Positions 1-11,299 of a stretch of DNA of 22,183 nt are shown here, piece after piece (within the stretch, counting starts at the first letter, position 1; each line of letters opens with the position of its first letter). Source of the stretch: Oppiella nova (Eukaryota > Arthropoda > Arachnida > Sarcoptiformes > Oppiidae); assembly GCA_905397405.1 (NCBI GenBank), contig CAJPVJ010000620.1:1-22183 (forward strand), in the 5' to 3' direction. The notes below the pieces were generated by a model. That model was not told the DNA's origin. It made no database searches and saw only the letters and a list, made by a program, of their open reading frames with translations. The position numbers and the translations under genes were made by a program.

Positions 1-3000
1 CAGTAATGCTTTTCCCGAAATAAGTACAACATTTGGTTGGGCATCGAGAAGGCGGCCGTCACTCTTGAGGGCAACTTCTCGGCGCTCTCGTCGTACCTGA
101 CGTGCCGTCGTTTGCGGGTAAATAGGTCGCCAACTGTTGAATAATAGAAAACCTTTGAAATAATTTGTTTACCATAAATTAGTATTAATATTAATGTTTA
201 ATAATCTAAAAAGACAGCAATAAATCACTTCTTCATCCCTGAGCGCAATCATCTGAGGATCGGTTATATTTCGGTTATGAAAGGCTGCCTCAAAGACAAC
301 GGCCGTGTCCTCAACAAACTCTTCATTTTCAACGTCATTATTCTTATCGATGTCCCAACTCTTGAACTCTGTTGTAGGTTTGGATGTCTTTTCTGCTATA
401 AATGTAAGATATAATTAGAAAACTTGTGCCATAAATACATAATTAATTACATGTATGTGTCATATATTCATAAGTATATCCACGTCTTTTGCCTTCTTTG
501 CAGGTCATCACTGCAGCCGACAATTCTTCAAAAGCTGGCCATAAATCTTGCGTTTTTCCAAATTTTGTTAGATTTCCGAACCCTTTCTCCTTAAGCCCTT
601 AAAGTATACATAATTTTTATGGTTATTATAAACATACTGTATATCAATGAAAAATATTTATGAAAACCTGTTAACAAATAATAATTCTTTCCTTTAAAGA
701 GATATACTTTAGTGCCGTCGAGATTAGAGTCCGCGGAGTCTATCTTCGGGTTATTACATAAATTCCTGAAGTGTTCAGATGTATAGACAATATCCCCGGA
801 GCGATGGCTATCCACCTCCACCGGTGCTATAATTGGTTTCTCAGTAAAAAATTCTTTCTTGGCTTTATATGTATTTATTGGCATCTCTTGAATATAGTCC
901 TCATATTTAGGGTTTCCTCCTTTGAAGTCCCAAACGGTATACTTATGTCGATGGAAGAGAACCAATTCCTGACTACTTTTAATATGTGTCATATATTCAT
1001 AAGTATATCCACGTCTTTTGCCTTCTTTGCAGGTCATCACTGCAGCCGACAATTCTTCAAAAGCTGGCCATAAATCTTGCGTTTTTCCAAATTTTGTTAG
1101 ATTTCCGAAGCCTTTCTCCTTAAGCCCTTAAAGTATACATAATTTTTATGGTTATTATAAACATACTGTATATCAATTAAAAATATTTATGAAAACCTGT
1201 TAACAAATAATAATTCTTTCCTTTAAAGAGATATACTTTAGTGCCGTCGAGATTAGAGTCCGCGGAGTCTATCTTCGGGTCATTACATAAATTCCTGAAG
1301 TGTTCAGATGTATAGACAATATCCCCGGAGCGATGGCTATCCACCTCCACCGGTGCTATAATTGGTTTCTCAGTAAAAATTTGTTTCTTGGCTTTATATG
1401 TATTTATTGGCATCTCTTGAATATAGTCCTCATATTTAGGGTTTCCTCCTTTGAAGTCCCAAACGGTATACTTATGTCGATGGAAGAGAACCAATTCCTG
1501 ACTACTTTTATCTGTTTTATAATTGATAAACAATTTTATGAAATATTTTTGTCTTTCAAATCATTCCTTATCGAAAGCATACCATTACTCTCGATGAGGA
1601 ATAAGGCGTCGCCTCTTGTATTGAAGTTTTTCCATTTAGTCGTCGCGTCCATTGAATACTTCGTGAGATTGCATTTGGATGGACTGGCCCTTGGGTTTGT
1701 GGGCAGATCATGGAGGAGCCAAATATCTTTACCTCTGAACAGCCAGACAGTCTTGTTATCCGGTGCTAACACCGTGTGGTCCAGAAGGGGATTATTGCAT
1801 AAGTCGTTCACTTCTGCCGAATAAAAGCGTAGATTACATCCCAATAACTCTCGCAAATCGCCGCCTTCTGGGCACTGGAGTATGGCTTCAATCGTAAGTA
1901 TTTCAATGACATTCAATGTAACAGATATTGTTGTCTTACATAATCGGGTGGATCTAATCCAACGCCCGACACATTCAGTGGACGTCGACAATAGGCGTCT
2001 TCGCGAATGAAATAATAGTTACCGTCCGGACCTAATCCACACAATTGTCACCACATAATCATTAATAATTAATTAATTAATTAATATATAGTTTAGTATT
2101 TTAGTATAACCTCTAAAAACGGATGTAATATCGGGTGGAAGTTTCATGAGATGATTCTTAACAGGCACCATTTGACCAGAGAACTTGAAGCTATTCCCGA
2201 TTTTGTTAAAGTAATAAATCTGCAAGATGCAAAATATGTGTTTATACTTGTCATATATATTTTTACCCAAAATTAATGTCTGACTTCTTTTCCTCGATTT
2301 CGACTAAACTCTGGATCTTTGCCATGAGATGACTGAATCACAAAACCGTATGTCCCGTCTTTGTTTGAGGGGTAAGGCTTGTCCCTATCAGTGGGGTAGT
2401 CCAATATGGGAGAGGATGTACTGGTGACCATTTCATGCGGTTCTGGTATGTCATCCTCGTCATATGCTTCAGTAGTCGGCTTGGGTTTGGGTTTGGGTTT
2501 GGGTTTGGGTTTTGGTTTTGGTTGGGGTGTAGTTGTCTTATTTGGTTTAGAATCTTGTTTTGGCTTAGGTTTGTGTACTGGCTTGAATTCAACTTGATCA
2601 GGCTCATTCAACTTTTCAGGCTCATCAGGCTTTTCAGGCTTTTCATATTTGTCTGAATTTATAAATTATTGAAACTTTTGCTTTAACTTTTTCATGTATA
2701 GACATAATACCCTACAATATAAAAAATATTTTAAGTTTAAAATAATGGCTGAATGATATGATATGGAGTAATACTTGTGCCAACTCCTTTTTCATTTTAG
2801 TTTCTTGTTTTTTCTGTAAATAGAAAAATAGATGGACTGTATGTTTGGGTGCAAAGAGGAACTCAATGTTCAGATATTAGCACTTATTAGGGATAAGACC
2901 TGTTTAGACAAATAAATCAATAGTTAATACTGTTAAGTAAAGCAAACGATTCACTTTACCTGATACTCAACCACCGTTTCAAAAGTGTTTCCGCCGTCGA

Positions 3001-3370
3001 AAGACTTCATAACTTCAGTCATAGTATACACAGAACCGTCGCCCATAAGCTGTAGATTCCTATCATCCCTGTCCTCACTCTTATCCCTTAACTGCTCTTT
3101 AATGAGTGCTTTACTTAGACTTACTTTCTTTCTGTCATCCTTTCCGAAGTACTTCGTGTACTGAGCCCTCAACTTCTCCATGAAAGAGATGGAGGTGTCG
3201 AACAGGCTTTCCACCATCCCTTTGCTCGGTTCCTCCTCCATGACCTCAATCACAGGCGTATCACTCAAATCAATAGACTTCGTCGGCTTCTTCTTCTTAC
3301 TCCAGAAGCTATCAATTGGTGTCAAACATAATATGAGTAAAACCAATACATAAATGAATGACAATTTCAT
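1..3370 (-). CDS. Secreted hemopexin-repeat-like protein, multi-exon, C-terminal end off the left edge
   Basis: Exons deduced from splice signals and phase, in transcript order: 2960-3370, a possible 16-bp microexon at 2884-2899, 2285-2652, 2111-2219, 1940-2031, 1583-1874, 1197-1511, 668-1126, 451-597, 216-395 and 1-133 (partial). Except at the microexon and the 216/133 junction, every phase agrees without adjustment. Exon 1 starts with a signal peptide (MKLSFIYVLVLLILCL..., about 21 residues) followed by a charged segment. Exon 2285-2652 encodes a Glu/Pro/Lys-rich linker with a (Lys-Pro)n run. Later exons carry repeated aromatic motifs of hemopexin-blade type: EIYYFNKIG, DGNYYFIRE, KTVWLFRGKDIWLL, TKVYLFKGKNYYLL (twice, through duplication) and NQMLYLFREKHY at the left edge. 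Hemopexin repeats form extracellular beta-propellers that bind ligands or matrix. Assignment rests on motif resemblance only; ligand and role are unknown. The donor at 216/215 (gtcttt) is weak. Estimated length is at least 830 residues. Confidence 0.72.
454..1511. repeat. 529-bp direct tandem duplication (454-982 and 983-1511)
   Basis: The two halves align at a constant offset of 529 bp with only about six or seven substitutions by eye, for example ccctttctcc against gcctttctcc near 581/1110 and cgggttatta against cgggtcatta near 747/1276. Each copy carries one hemopexin-like exon segment, a short intron of about 70 bp and part of the next exon. The breakpoint lies at the splice acceptor of exon 1197-1511. 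The second transcribed copy therefore lost its acceptor and is fused to the end of the preceding exon, giving the long exon 668-1126. The reading frame stays open throughout. Most differences are silent or lie in the intron; one changes the KKQIF segment to KKEFF. Confidence 0.95.
2481..2510. repeat. (GGGTTT)n hexanucleotide run inside a coding exon
   Basis: Five GGG runs separated by TTT lie at 2483-2509 on the plus strand. On the minus strand they read as alternating Lys and Pro codons in the linker of the hemopexin-like protein. The flanks continue as imperfect variants (TTTTGG and similar). The G-rich strand is the template strand of the gene and fits the simple G-quadruplex pattern of four or more GGG tracts with 3-nt loops. 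Confidence 0.9.
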
Positions 3371-3940
3371 GACTCGGTTTTCGCAGTCACTTTATTATGA
3401 CTTCCATTCCTTTAATTATGTATTTCTATGCAATGCATTGAAAGTAATTTAATATCATTTCTTGTGATTTAATTAAAAAGTTTTCATTTAAAAGCATTTT
3501 ATTTTGAGATCTTTATCAAATAATCTAAATGTAAGTTCCCATTAGTGAATCCATTGAAGACAATTAAATTGAATAGAGTTTTGAAGTTAAAGTGTTCAAG
3601 TTATTGATAGAGTTTCAAACAATTCAAATAAGTTTTGCATTATTTTAATCTAAATTAAATTAAACCATAATGGCACCGGTAGCCTATTGTATAAGCAGCC
3701 AACATAAGTAACTATCACTTGAACAAATAAAATATATTTAAAGTTTAGAATCTAAACCATGCTTATGGTTATATGAACCAGGGTAATCAAGCCATTGGCA
3801 CAAAACTTTTGCAAAACTAATTCAAAGTGAGTTAACATTTGCGACAATAGGTGTCAATAGCGTCCCCACAAAGTCATATGAAAGAGCCATTGAATCCTAC
3901 AATCGTACGGCTGTTTAAGCAACAGAGCGGCAAACAGTTG
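3371..3940. other. AT-rich intergenic region between divergent genes
   Basis: About 570 bp lie between the start of the minus-strand hemopexin-like gene and the promoter-like sequence of the PPM1D-like gene. I see no coding frame, repeat or RNA gene here. It presumably holds the promoter of the minus-strand gene, but no clear TATA box is visible. Confidence 0.6.
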
Positions 3941-3944
3941 TCAT

Positions 3945-3999
3945 CCAATCACAGCCCGCGTTATAAAAGCGACGACTGAAGCCCTGGCGAGCAGCCAAT
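3945..3999 (+). promoter_or_regulatory. CCAAT/TATA core-promoter cluster upstream of the PPM1D-like gene
   Basis: CCAAT boxes at 3945-3949 and 3995-3999 flank TATAAAA at 3962-3968, inside a locally GC-richer stretch (3900-4200) that stands out from the AT-rich flanks. The cluster lies about 310 bp upstream of the ATG at 4278, which allows a 5' UTR of roughly 280 bp. The motifs are seen; their function is inferred from position. Confidence 0.5.
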
Positions 4000-4277
4000 G
4001 GGAGCACTGGTTACATACACGCCATACAATGGGTGCACACAATGGCACACAATGTGTGTATTGAGTGGATGTTGGCGTTGTGAGCAAATCTCGTGTCAGT
4101 ACTGAATATGGCGTCGATTGTGAGGCACTGTTTGTGCGCCAAATGGGCCACCATTTCAATCACCCATTGAGTTGATCCACCACTTCATCCACAGCACCAC
4201 CACTATCACCACCACATTCTCATCCATTACCAGTGCAACCACAGCGCCCATCAGCAGTGCCCGCAACAGCCATAGCC

Positions 4278-7200
4278 ATGTCAGAGCCGGTGGTCGAGTG
4301 TCTCCCATCAGCACCACCATCAGCACCATCACCACCACCACCGACGGGGGTGTCGGTGCCCATCGGGCTCCGGGTGTACGCCTCGTGCAGTCAGGGCGGT
4401 CGCAAGTATATGGAGGATAACTACGACCTCAAGTACCAGTTTAATGGCGACAATGAGCTCCAGTACATCTATTTGGGTATCTTTGACGGACACGGCGGTG
4501 ATGTGGCCGCGAAGTACGCCAAACACCACTTGTGTCACAACATTATCCGTCAGCGAGGTTTCTGGTCGTCCACTGATGACCACGTCCTCAAAGCCATCCA
4601 CAAGGGCTTCATTCAAACGCATTACGATATGCGCAAAGAAGTCTGTGAGTAGCCATACCATACACACACTCCTGTCCCCTCCCACTCCCTCCGCAACACC
4701 ACCGCTGCCTCCGTGTGTCTGTCCGTGTCTTACGGGTTGTTTGGGTTTTGCTTTTTATTGGCTTTTTGTTCACTTTTTGTGTTACAGTTTTGGGCCAAGT
4801 TTTTTGGATAGGTTTTGAGCGCTATTTGTATTGTCATTTGCGCCACAATTGTCTTCTCAATGTTTCGTAGTTTTTATGGTTTTATGTTTTGTTTTTCCTA
4901 ATCAACAACACGTCCAATGATTTTAACACTAATTTTAAACATATTTTTGGTGTTTAGCGGAGATGTGGTGATGTTTACGGCAGTTATAGCCATCACTTCT
5001 AATTTGGCGCTCATTTGATACATACATTAGTTTTGTTTGTTTTGCGTTGACTTACATTTGCTGTGAATTTTGAAGTTTTTTGCTTTTGAAGTGCATTTAA
5101 CGCTCAAAATATACGCGAGTTTTTCAGGGAAAAAGTTTTATTTGAATTTTGTTGGCTTTAATTTATGGTTTTATTAATACAAATCAGATTTTTAGAGCAA
5201 ATAACTAGCGATTAGTCTTTTGTTTCACTCTACTTGTGATCAACTGTTTCATGGATTTAATGTTTTGCCATTTGTCCGAAGTGTTGTCTCAATTTGGAGT
5301 CGAGTTTTTGCAATTGAATTAAATGTAATACATATTTAATAATAGCTATAAATAACTCGTTATTTAATATAACATTTATTGATTGAAAAGTTTTTTTGCT
5401 ATTTATGTATTATGTAAGGCTTATGTGTGTTGTAATAGGCTTGACATGAATGGGTTTGAGCGTACAGTTTAGTGAGAGGTTTGTTCGCAATTTATGCCAT
5501 AATTACAGGCTTTCAGTCTACAAAACTGTGGAGAGATTTGTTGAAACAATAAAATTGAATTTTCCTTTCAAAGTCTGCTAACTGAATGGAGATATGATAA
5601 GCAGTTAACACATATTGATTACATGTTTGAGAGTGTAATACATTTCTAATATGCTTTAATACATGACACGAGTGTTCAGTGTTTGCTAAGACTGTGTAAT
5701 AAAAAGCCATAGAAATGCCTTAGAGTTGGTTACTATAGGAACCCTTTAATTAGGTTCTGGAGCTGTAATACCAGTGCTGTGTCTGTGTATGAGAAGCTCA
5801 GACCTGACAGCGAGTGCAACGAACCAATCGATTGAATGCTTGCAAAGACTATAAGCTTAAGTCTATTCCCTATTCTTGTAGTCGTTATGACTATTACTTC
5901 CATATTAATGCCATTATTATCATACAAACGCTTTAATATGGCATTAAGTTTTGCAAAATATCATACTTTTATTGCATTCAAAATGTTATTTAATATATAA
6001 ATTATGAGACAATCGATTGGACAACCAGTTTAGGGCTCACTACACAAAAAACATTTGCTTATCACATGAAATGACAAATATTTGTGTTTGTATTAAACAA
6101 GTGACTCTTTTTCCCTATTTTTGTTTAGATAATCAATTGAATTGTTTGTCTCGTTTGGCAATTAATAGTCGTTTTGAATCATGCAATACCAGTGTCTTAA
6201 GCAATACTGTTTGTTTAGCCTCCCTTTCCCCCTATCTCTCACTACTTTCTAAATTATTGACCCCATTATTGAAACACGTTTTTCAAGTCTCCAAAGTCTT
6301 GACTAACTTTTTCTCTCCACTCGTTTTTATTGACAAACACTTCAATAACTTTATTAACATATTTTGTGAATATATTTCGTAATAGCAATGCATATCTCTT
6401 TTCAATCAGTTCACTATGAATGCAATTCTCAATACATATTAAAAATGAAATGGTTTTCAAACACAAAAGAAATGTTTTCTTGTTTTTCGTACGAAATTCT
6501 TTGCGATGAATAGCTTTGAAAGGAATTTCATTTAATACGAGTTTTTGTATTAATATGTCTTTCCATGAATTGAAGTTTGAAAGACTTATTTGAGATATAA
6601 ATACAATTTGTTTGTTATATTCCAAGAAAATGAGTTAAAAATATATGGCTTTTAAATAGCTTTGGGAGCACTACTAGTTTGACAGTCATCTGATATTTTA
6701 TTTGAATTTATTTATGAGAGCTTTTTGGAGACGTTAATCTATACTTCTAAAAATAATATTAGCTATGTGTGAATTTTCCTGACATCGAAACTTACGTAAG
6801 TAACAAATCCTTAAGTAAAGGAAATTCTCAATAGTCTTATTACTTCGTTAATTAGCTAAAAACGATAATATAGCTATAACTAATACTGTGTTTATAAACA
6901 GCTTATTTGCATAACACTTATAATCACATAAAGTTGAGAATTTCATGCAAAAAATGTTTGAAAAATCTGATATTAATTTAATGTGACATTCAATTAGTTT
7001 TACATGCAATTAAAACCTCATTGAACCAGATTTTGATCACTTTTTATCAAACGATTAATTAGTTTCTTGTTTTTTAATTGCCACCAAAATTCGTGCGCTT
7101 ATGGTATGGATCAGTGAATTGGCCAAAGACTGCATCAGGTCTTCCATCAACGTCTGGTACGACAGCGTCCGTTGTGTTCATAATGAACGGCAAGTACTAT

Positions 7201-9419
7201 ACGGGACACGTCGGCGACTCCCGGATAGTGTTGGGCCGCAAACACGTCCGCAGGCCGTTTACCTACAGCACAAGCGACTGAGCGCTGGTGTTCGGACTCA
7301 GCGGGGCTCTCTTCGCGGCGTATCTCCGACGGCCGCCTGTTCACTACTTGTTCAGACCACACCTAGCCCAGCAGTGGAACCGACCGAAGTTGGGCCATAA
7401 GGGACCCATTAGGCGCAGTACGAGCTTCGATCAGATCCCGTTCCTGGCTGTGGCCCGATCTCTAGGTATGCCTCATGATGTGAATCTGTGTCAAATGATC
7501 TTATAAATGCTTTCCATTCGTACGTTCAGGTGATTTGTGGTCCTTTAACTCACAACTCAATACATTCATCGTTAGTCCCGAACCTGACCTCAAATGCATT
7601 CCCATCGACGCCAACGACCAGTGCTTACTGTTGGCGAGCGATGGTCTGTGGAATATGATGACCACTCAGACGGCCGTCAAAGTGCTGCAGGAGGTGGAGG
7701 AGGACCAGTACAGCCCGGAACTCTTGGAGGCCATCTTTGACGCCGGCTCCGCACGACTCAGCCCTTCACGAGCTTTGGTCCACTTCTGTCTGAATCGATG
7801 GTATCAGTCGAGGTTCAGAGCGGACAACACGACTGTCTTAGCCGTTATGCTGGAAGACAATCAGGGCATTGAACTCATGAAAAACAATCAAAACCTGCCA
7901 TACTTACGCGAGAAGTCACTATCGCTTCTCCTTCTCTCACTACTGCCGATACTGCTGCGTGAGCTGCCGTAGCTGAAGAAATTGTTGAAGATGTTGTTAT
8001 TCTAATTATTGCTTTAATTATTTCCGATTAATAACCAATTAAGTGACAAAACAGCCATTTCTTCGCCTGAAGTCTCATCGACGACAACAGGTATTGATTG
8101 AGTCGTTTGTTGAGAGGATTTGTTTAGTTTTCTGACGTTTTGTTTGCATTTTAACAGTTGTGACGACAACGGAGGGAACAACTGCTCCGACAGTTCCTGA
8201 GACTACAGACTCTTCCAATGCAACCGAATTAGACAACTCATCGACTTGTCCTCAAAGTGATGACACCAACCAATCCATTGTATTGACGCCATTAGTGAAT
8301 TTGCCGCCAAATTTTCAAACCAACGATAATAATGTGTTTGAAGCCATCGATAACTCGAACTCCAATTCAAATCCACAAACAATTGAGACGACGACTAATA
8401 TCGACGACAACGACAGCCAAAGTAATGAGTCGTCGCGAGACAGCGGGACGTCATCCCCGCCGACGCCAACTGTGATCAGTGCCAGCGATGAGCTCACCGA
8501 AGAGGAATACGCGGCCCTCCCATCTCTGGTGAATCTCTCGCAAAACGAATGGGAATTACATGTCGTAATCGATCCCAAGAACTTGAGTGTCAACTCCACA
8601 GACCTGAACGCCGTGTCCATCAGCGGCGAGGAGAACAGTTGCCTAATGTCTGGCCAGTCGTCGTTGGCTAACATCAACAAAGTTATCGAAGAGAATACGT
8701 CTCTAAATAATTACATTTATAGCAAAACCGGTTTTCTTAGACACCACTCGCAGACACCAAATGGTATTATGAATGGTATGAATGGATCGGATTGTGTGTT
8801 GACTCCTACAGACAATTACTGGTCAGAGAGCAGTAGTTACTATCAGATGACTTCCATCAAACCCCGAACGTCACTGCCATTGAGTTTAGTGGACAATCAC
8901 TCGCCGGTCGTCGGCGTCAACTACTCGCCGCTCATCTCATTGAACGATAGGAACACGTCATCCATGGGTGACAACATCCATGGGTCCAACAGTTTATGCA
9001 TTTTCGGTGCTCTCAGTAATGCGACCCATAATCCTAATGATAACGCCTTTCAAAAGTTATCTAAAGTTTTCTCTCAAAGCAATAATGAGATCAAAAGTGA
9101 TGACACTATTAGTGGTGATCGTAAAAAGAGATCAATTCTACGACACAGTCGTCTCTTAAGGCGTATAAGTATTGACAGTAACGGTGCGAAAGTGCGACAG
9201 ACACTGCTGGCCAGTCGTGGTGTGAAACGCAAGTGTTCGTCCGACTACTCGCCCCCATCTAAACACTTAAGGTCTTCCCTGTGGACCCGACCCCTCGTCT
9301 CCAAAGAGCACTTAATGCGTATGAGTTTCACCCGAAGTCTCAAACAGTTAGCTGTAGGACGGCTCACCCGCTCCCGACTCCGACCAATCAAACTCTTGAA
9401 GTCGTTCTCCAAAAAATGA
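4278..9419 (+). CDS. PPM1D: PPM1D (Wip1)-like PP2C serine/threonine phosphatase, reading frame disrupted in exon 2
   Basis: Exons: 4278-4644, 7115-7465, 7530-7958, 8055-8090 (36 bp) and 8158-9419; all phases agree. Mg/Mn-dependent PP2C phosphatases of the PPM1D type dephosphorylate DNA-damage and stress kinase targets in the nucleus. Exon 1 has the RKYMED and DGHGG metal-site motifs (residues about 42-74). Exon 2 has [18 protein letters not shown] and [19 protein letters not shown], close to vertebrate PPM1D. Exon 3 has [15 protein letters not shown] and ADNTT, the last metal ligand. The 420-residue C-terminal exon is Ser/Thr-rich and ends in basic clusters ([20 protein letters not shown]), likely nuclear localisation. 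ATG 4278 is the first in frame after TGA near 4173. An in-frame TGA at 7279-7281 interrupts exon 2 in the region of the family's LT.DHKP segment. Without the break the protein would be about 810 residues; human PPM1D is 605. Confidence 0.85.
4645..7114 (+). other. First intron of the PPM1D-like gene (about 2.47 kb)
   Basis: It starts with a consensus gtgagt donor after a phase-1 T and ends at an inferred acceptor (gatcag, 7109-7114). That choice makes the protein read KEV-LNWPKT, matching the family's KKLAEWPKT. The acceptor has a poor pyrimidine tract. The body is AT-rich and I see no credible gene, repeat family or RNA in it. It is by far the longest intron of the window. Confidence 0.65.
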
Positions 9420-10605
9420 TTTCTATTTTTCTCTCACTATTAGTCTCTCATTATGTGACAAATCACTCAAAATTATAAGTAAATTAAATATTTTCTAATT
9501 TTATGACAGAAAGTCATTACAAATATTTTTGTTTAATTGTAGTTATAATACAATTATCCTATTATTTATTGTCTCAAAATTGAATTCAAATTGAATGACT
9601 GTTTTGCGAGATAAATAGAAATCATTTTTGTCTCAAAATATGATGAATGCATTAAAGTCTACAAAAAGCTATTGTTTTAATGAATTTACGAAACATACAT
9701 AGGGTTTAATTTTTTGATAGTATTTACTGGTACTAAAAATATGAATATCAGACTAAAATACATTTAGCTCTTAAAATTTAGTATAACTTAATATTTATAA
9801 TTATAACACAATTATAAGTTATTTTGACTCCTAATTCATATTATTATCTGTGATTTGCATTAAAAACAATTTCATTACATTTAGACGTAGAGAACTAAAC
9901 ATTTTTAAGTATCAAATCAGTTACTTATGTTTGGAATTTTCTGCTGTTAAAAACGCAAAAAATTTAGCAAAAACTAAAAGGATATAAAGTTTGGTAGTTG
10001 AATCTGTGGTAATACGCCATTAATTAATTTAATTTTGGATATATTTAAGCCTTTTTACCATTTATTTAATAGCGAATGAGTGAATTGTATTTCATTTACA
10101 CTTTTATCAGCTTATAATTTATTTACATGTATTTCATAAGTGATTATAAGTTTTATGAGACCTTTTTGTGTTTTATATTTTCTAACAATTTGTATACTCA
10201 ACTATACTTTATGTCACAAACAATTACTTTCAGACAATGGTTTAATTTCAATTAAGTACTACTGTATAACCTATTTATAAAGTTTTGCCCAATTAATTAA
10301 CTATTATATCAAAAGCCAATACTTCGTAAAAATATTATAACATATTAACCAAAATTAGTCTTTTTATGAACGAATTGTACAATAATGTGAATATAATGTG
10401 AAATATTCTACTTTTAACTTAATTTCATTATAACTTATAATGAATTTGTAATTCATATTATAATTAGGTTAATGATTAATAATATGAATAAAAATAAATT
10501 TTTTAATTACTTCTGTTTTATTTCTAAAAGTTTATTGAATTGAATTTTTAATTATAGTCAATATTTTTAAAGTAATTTAATTTAATTTATCTTTAATTCT
10601 ATGAA
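9420..10605. other. AT-rich region between convergent genes; long 3' UTR likely
   Basis: No coding frame is credible in these 1.2 kb. The first plus-strand AATAAA signals I find after the PPM1D-like stop are at 10487-10492 and 10493-10498, which would imply a 3' UTR of about 1.1 kb. A minus-strand AATAAA (TTTATT at 10517-10522) would serve the converging membrane-protein gene, so the two transcripts may overlap at their ends. Confidence 0.5.
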
Positions 10606-11158
10606 TTACTTTGTTTGCAAAGAAACCAAATCTGAGTCCCATTTGGCACTTGTGATGGCAAATAATATCAACACATGAGTTAAGATTCTGACAATAGATA
10701 TAATAGTCACCAAAATCGATGTCAGCGTTAAGTCTACAGATTTTTATGTTAATTGAGAAAATGGTAATCAAATGAATTTAGGATTTAAGTGACAAACTCT
10801 TACACTCAATGAATATCATTCTCGTGATGAGCATTGCCTCCAATATAACTAATGCTAAGTAAGTGTTGAGATTGTATGAGAAGTTTATGGCTTTGCGATC
10901 CGTCGAGAGGTAATGGATATCATACCGGAGCCGTACTATTACTACAATCAAAGCCATGGATTCGACACATAAGATACAATTGTCTTCGAGAGTCAGTTGG
11001 CTTTTGTGGGCCAATAGGTAATGGCGAATGAAATTCATAAAACTTAACAAAACTAGTAGTACTGAGAGGACACTAACGGTTATAATTAACTTCTTTAAGA
11101 TGACTGAGATTTTAACGAATGGATTCATTGGCAGACAATTTGATGAACAATTAGACAA
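10606..11158 (-). CDS. Small four-helix membrane protein of unknown function
   Basis: Two exons, 10804-11158 and 10606-10733, are joined over a 70-bp intron with a strong donor (T|gtaaga) and a ctgtag acceptor. Without splicing the frame ends shortly after the donor; with it the protein gains a fourth hydrophobic helix and reaches about 160 residues. Helices lie near residues 17-46 (ILKKLIITVSVLSVLLVLLS), 58-80, 98-118 and 119-145 (LTSILVTIISIVRI). The N-terminus is short with two Cys and no signal peptide. I do not recognise a family; a tetraspan-like topology is the only safe statement. It is divergently paired with the protease gene at 11300. Confidence 0.62.
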
Positions 11159-11299
11159 TTAGTTTGATTTATAAATTTTATAGCAAACATTCAATAATAT
11201 AACGGATTTGCGTTTTATTGGTATTTATCTCGAGATATCACATAATATTTAAATTTTTAATTATCATTTTGAAAATCGGTTATAAGATTATCACTAAAA
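11159..11299. promoter_or_regulatory. Compact divergent (bidirectional) promoter region
   Basis: Only 141 bp separate the ATG of the minus-strand membrane protein from the ATG of the plus-strand protease, so both promoters must share this space. It contains an inverted CCAAT box (attgg, 11217-11221) and a 12-bp perfect palindrome (tatctcgagata, 11226-11237) near the centre. Regulatory function is inferred from position only. Confidence 0.45.

Noticed and set aside
591-1824. Plus-strand frames at 771-1073 and 1300-1824 opposite the hemopexin-like exons
   Set aside because: They are antisense shadows; the duplicated minus-strand exons have consistent splice phases and recognisable motifs.
2481-2510. 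Telomere-like TTTGGG repeat as a chromosome end or interstitial telomere
   Set aside because: Only five units, inside a coding exon with codon-compatible variants; the arthropod telomere repeat is normally TTAGG.
2338-2656. Gly/Leu- and Phe/Gly-rich plus-strand frames and an Asn/Pro-rich minus frame
   Set aside because: They come from the (GGGTTT)n run read in other frames; only the Lys/Pro frame connects to neighbouring exons in phase.
3941-4685. Minus-strand frames at 3941-4159, 4156-4341 and 4329-4685
   Set aside because: They lie opposite the promoter and first exon of the PPM1D-like gene and have no domain similarity.
5513-6625. Several 60-120 codon frames inside the 2.5-kb intron
   Set aside because: Low-complexity composition as expected from AT-rich DNA, with no supporting splice or domain evidence.
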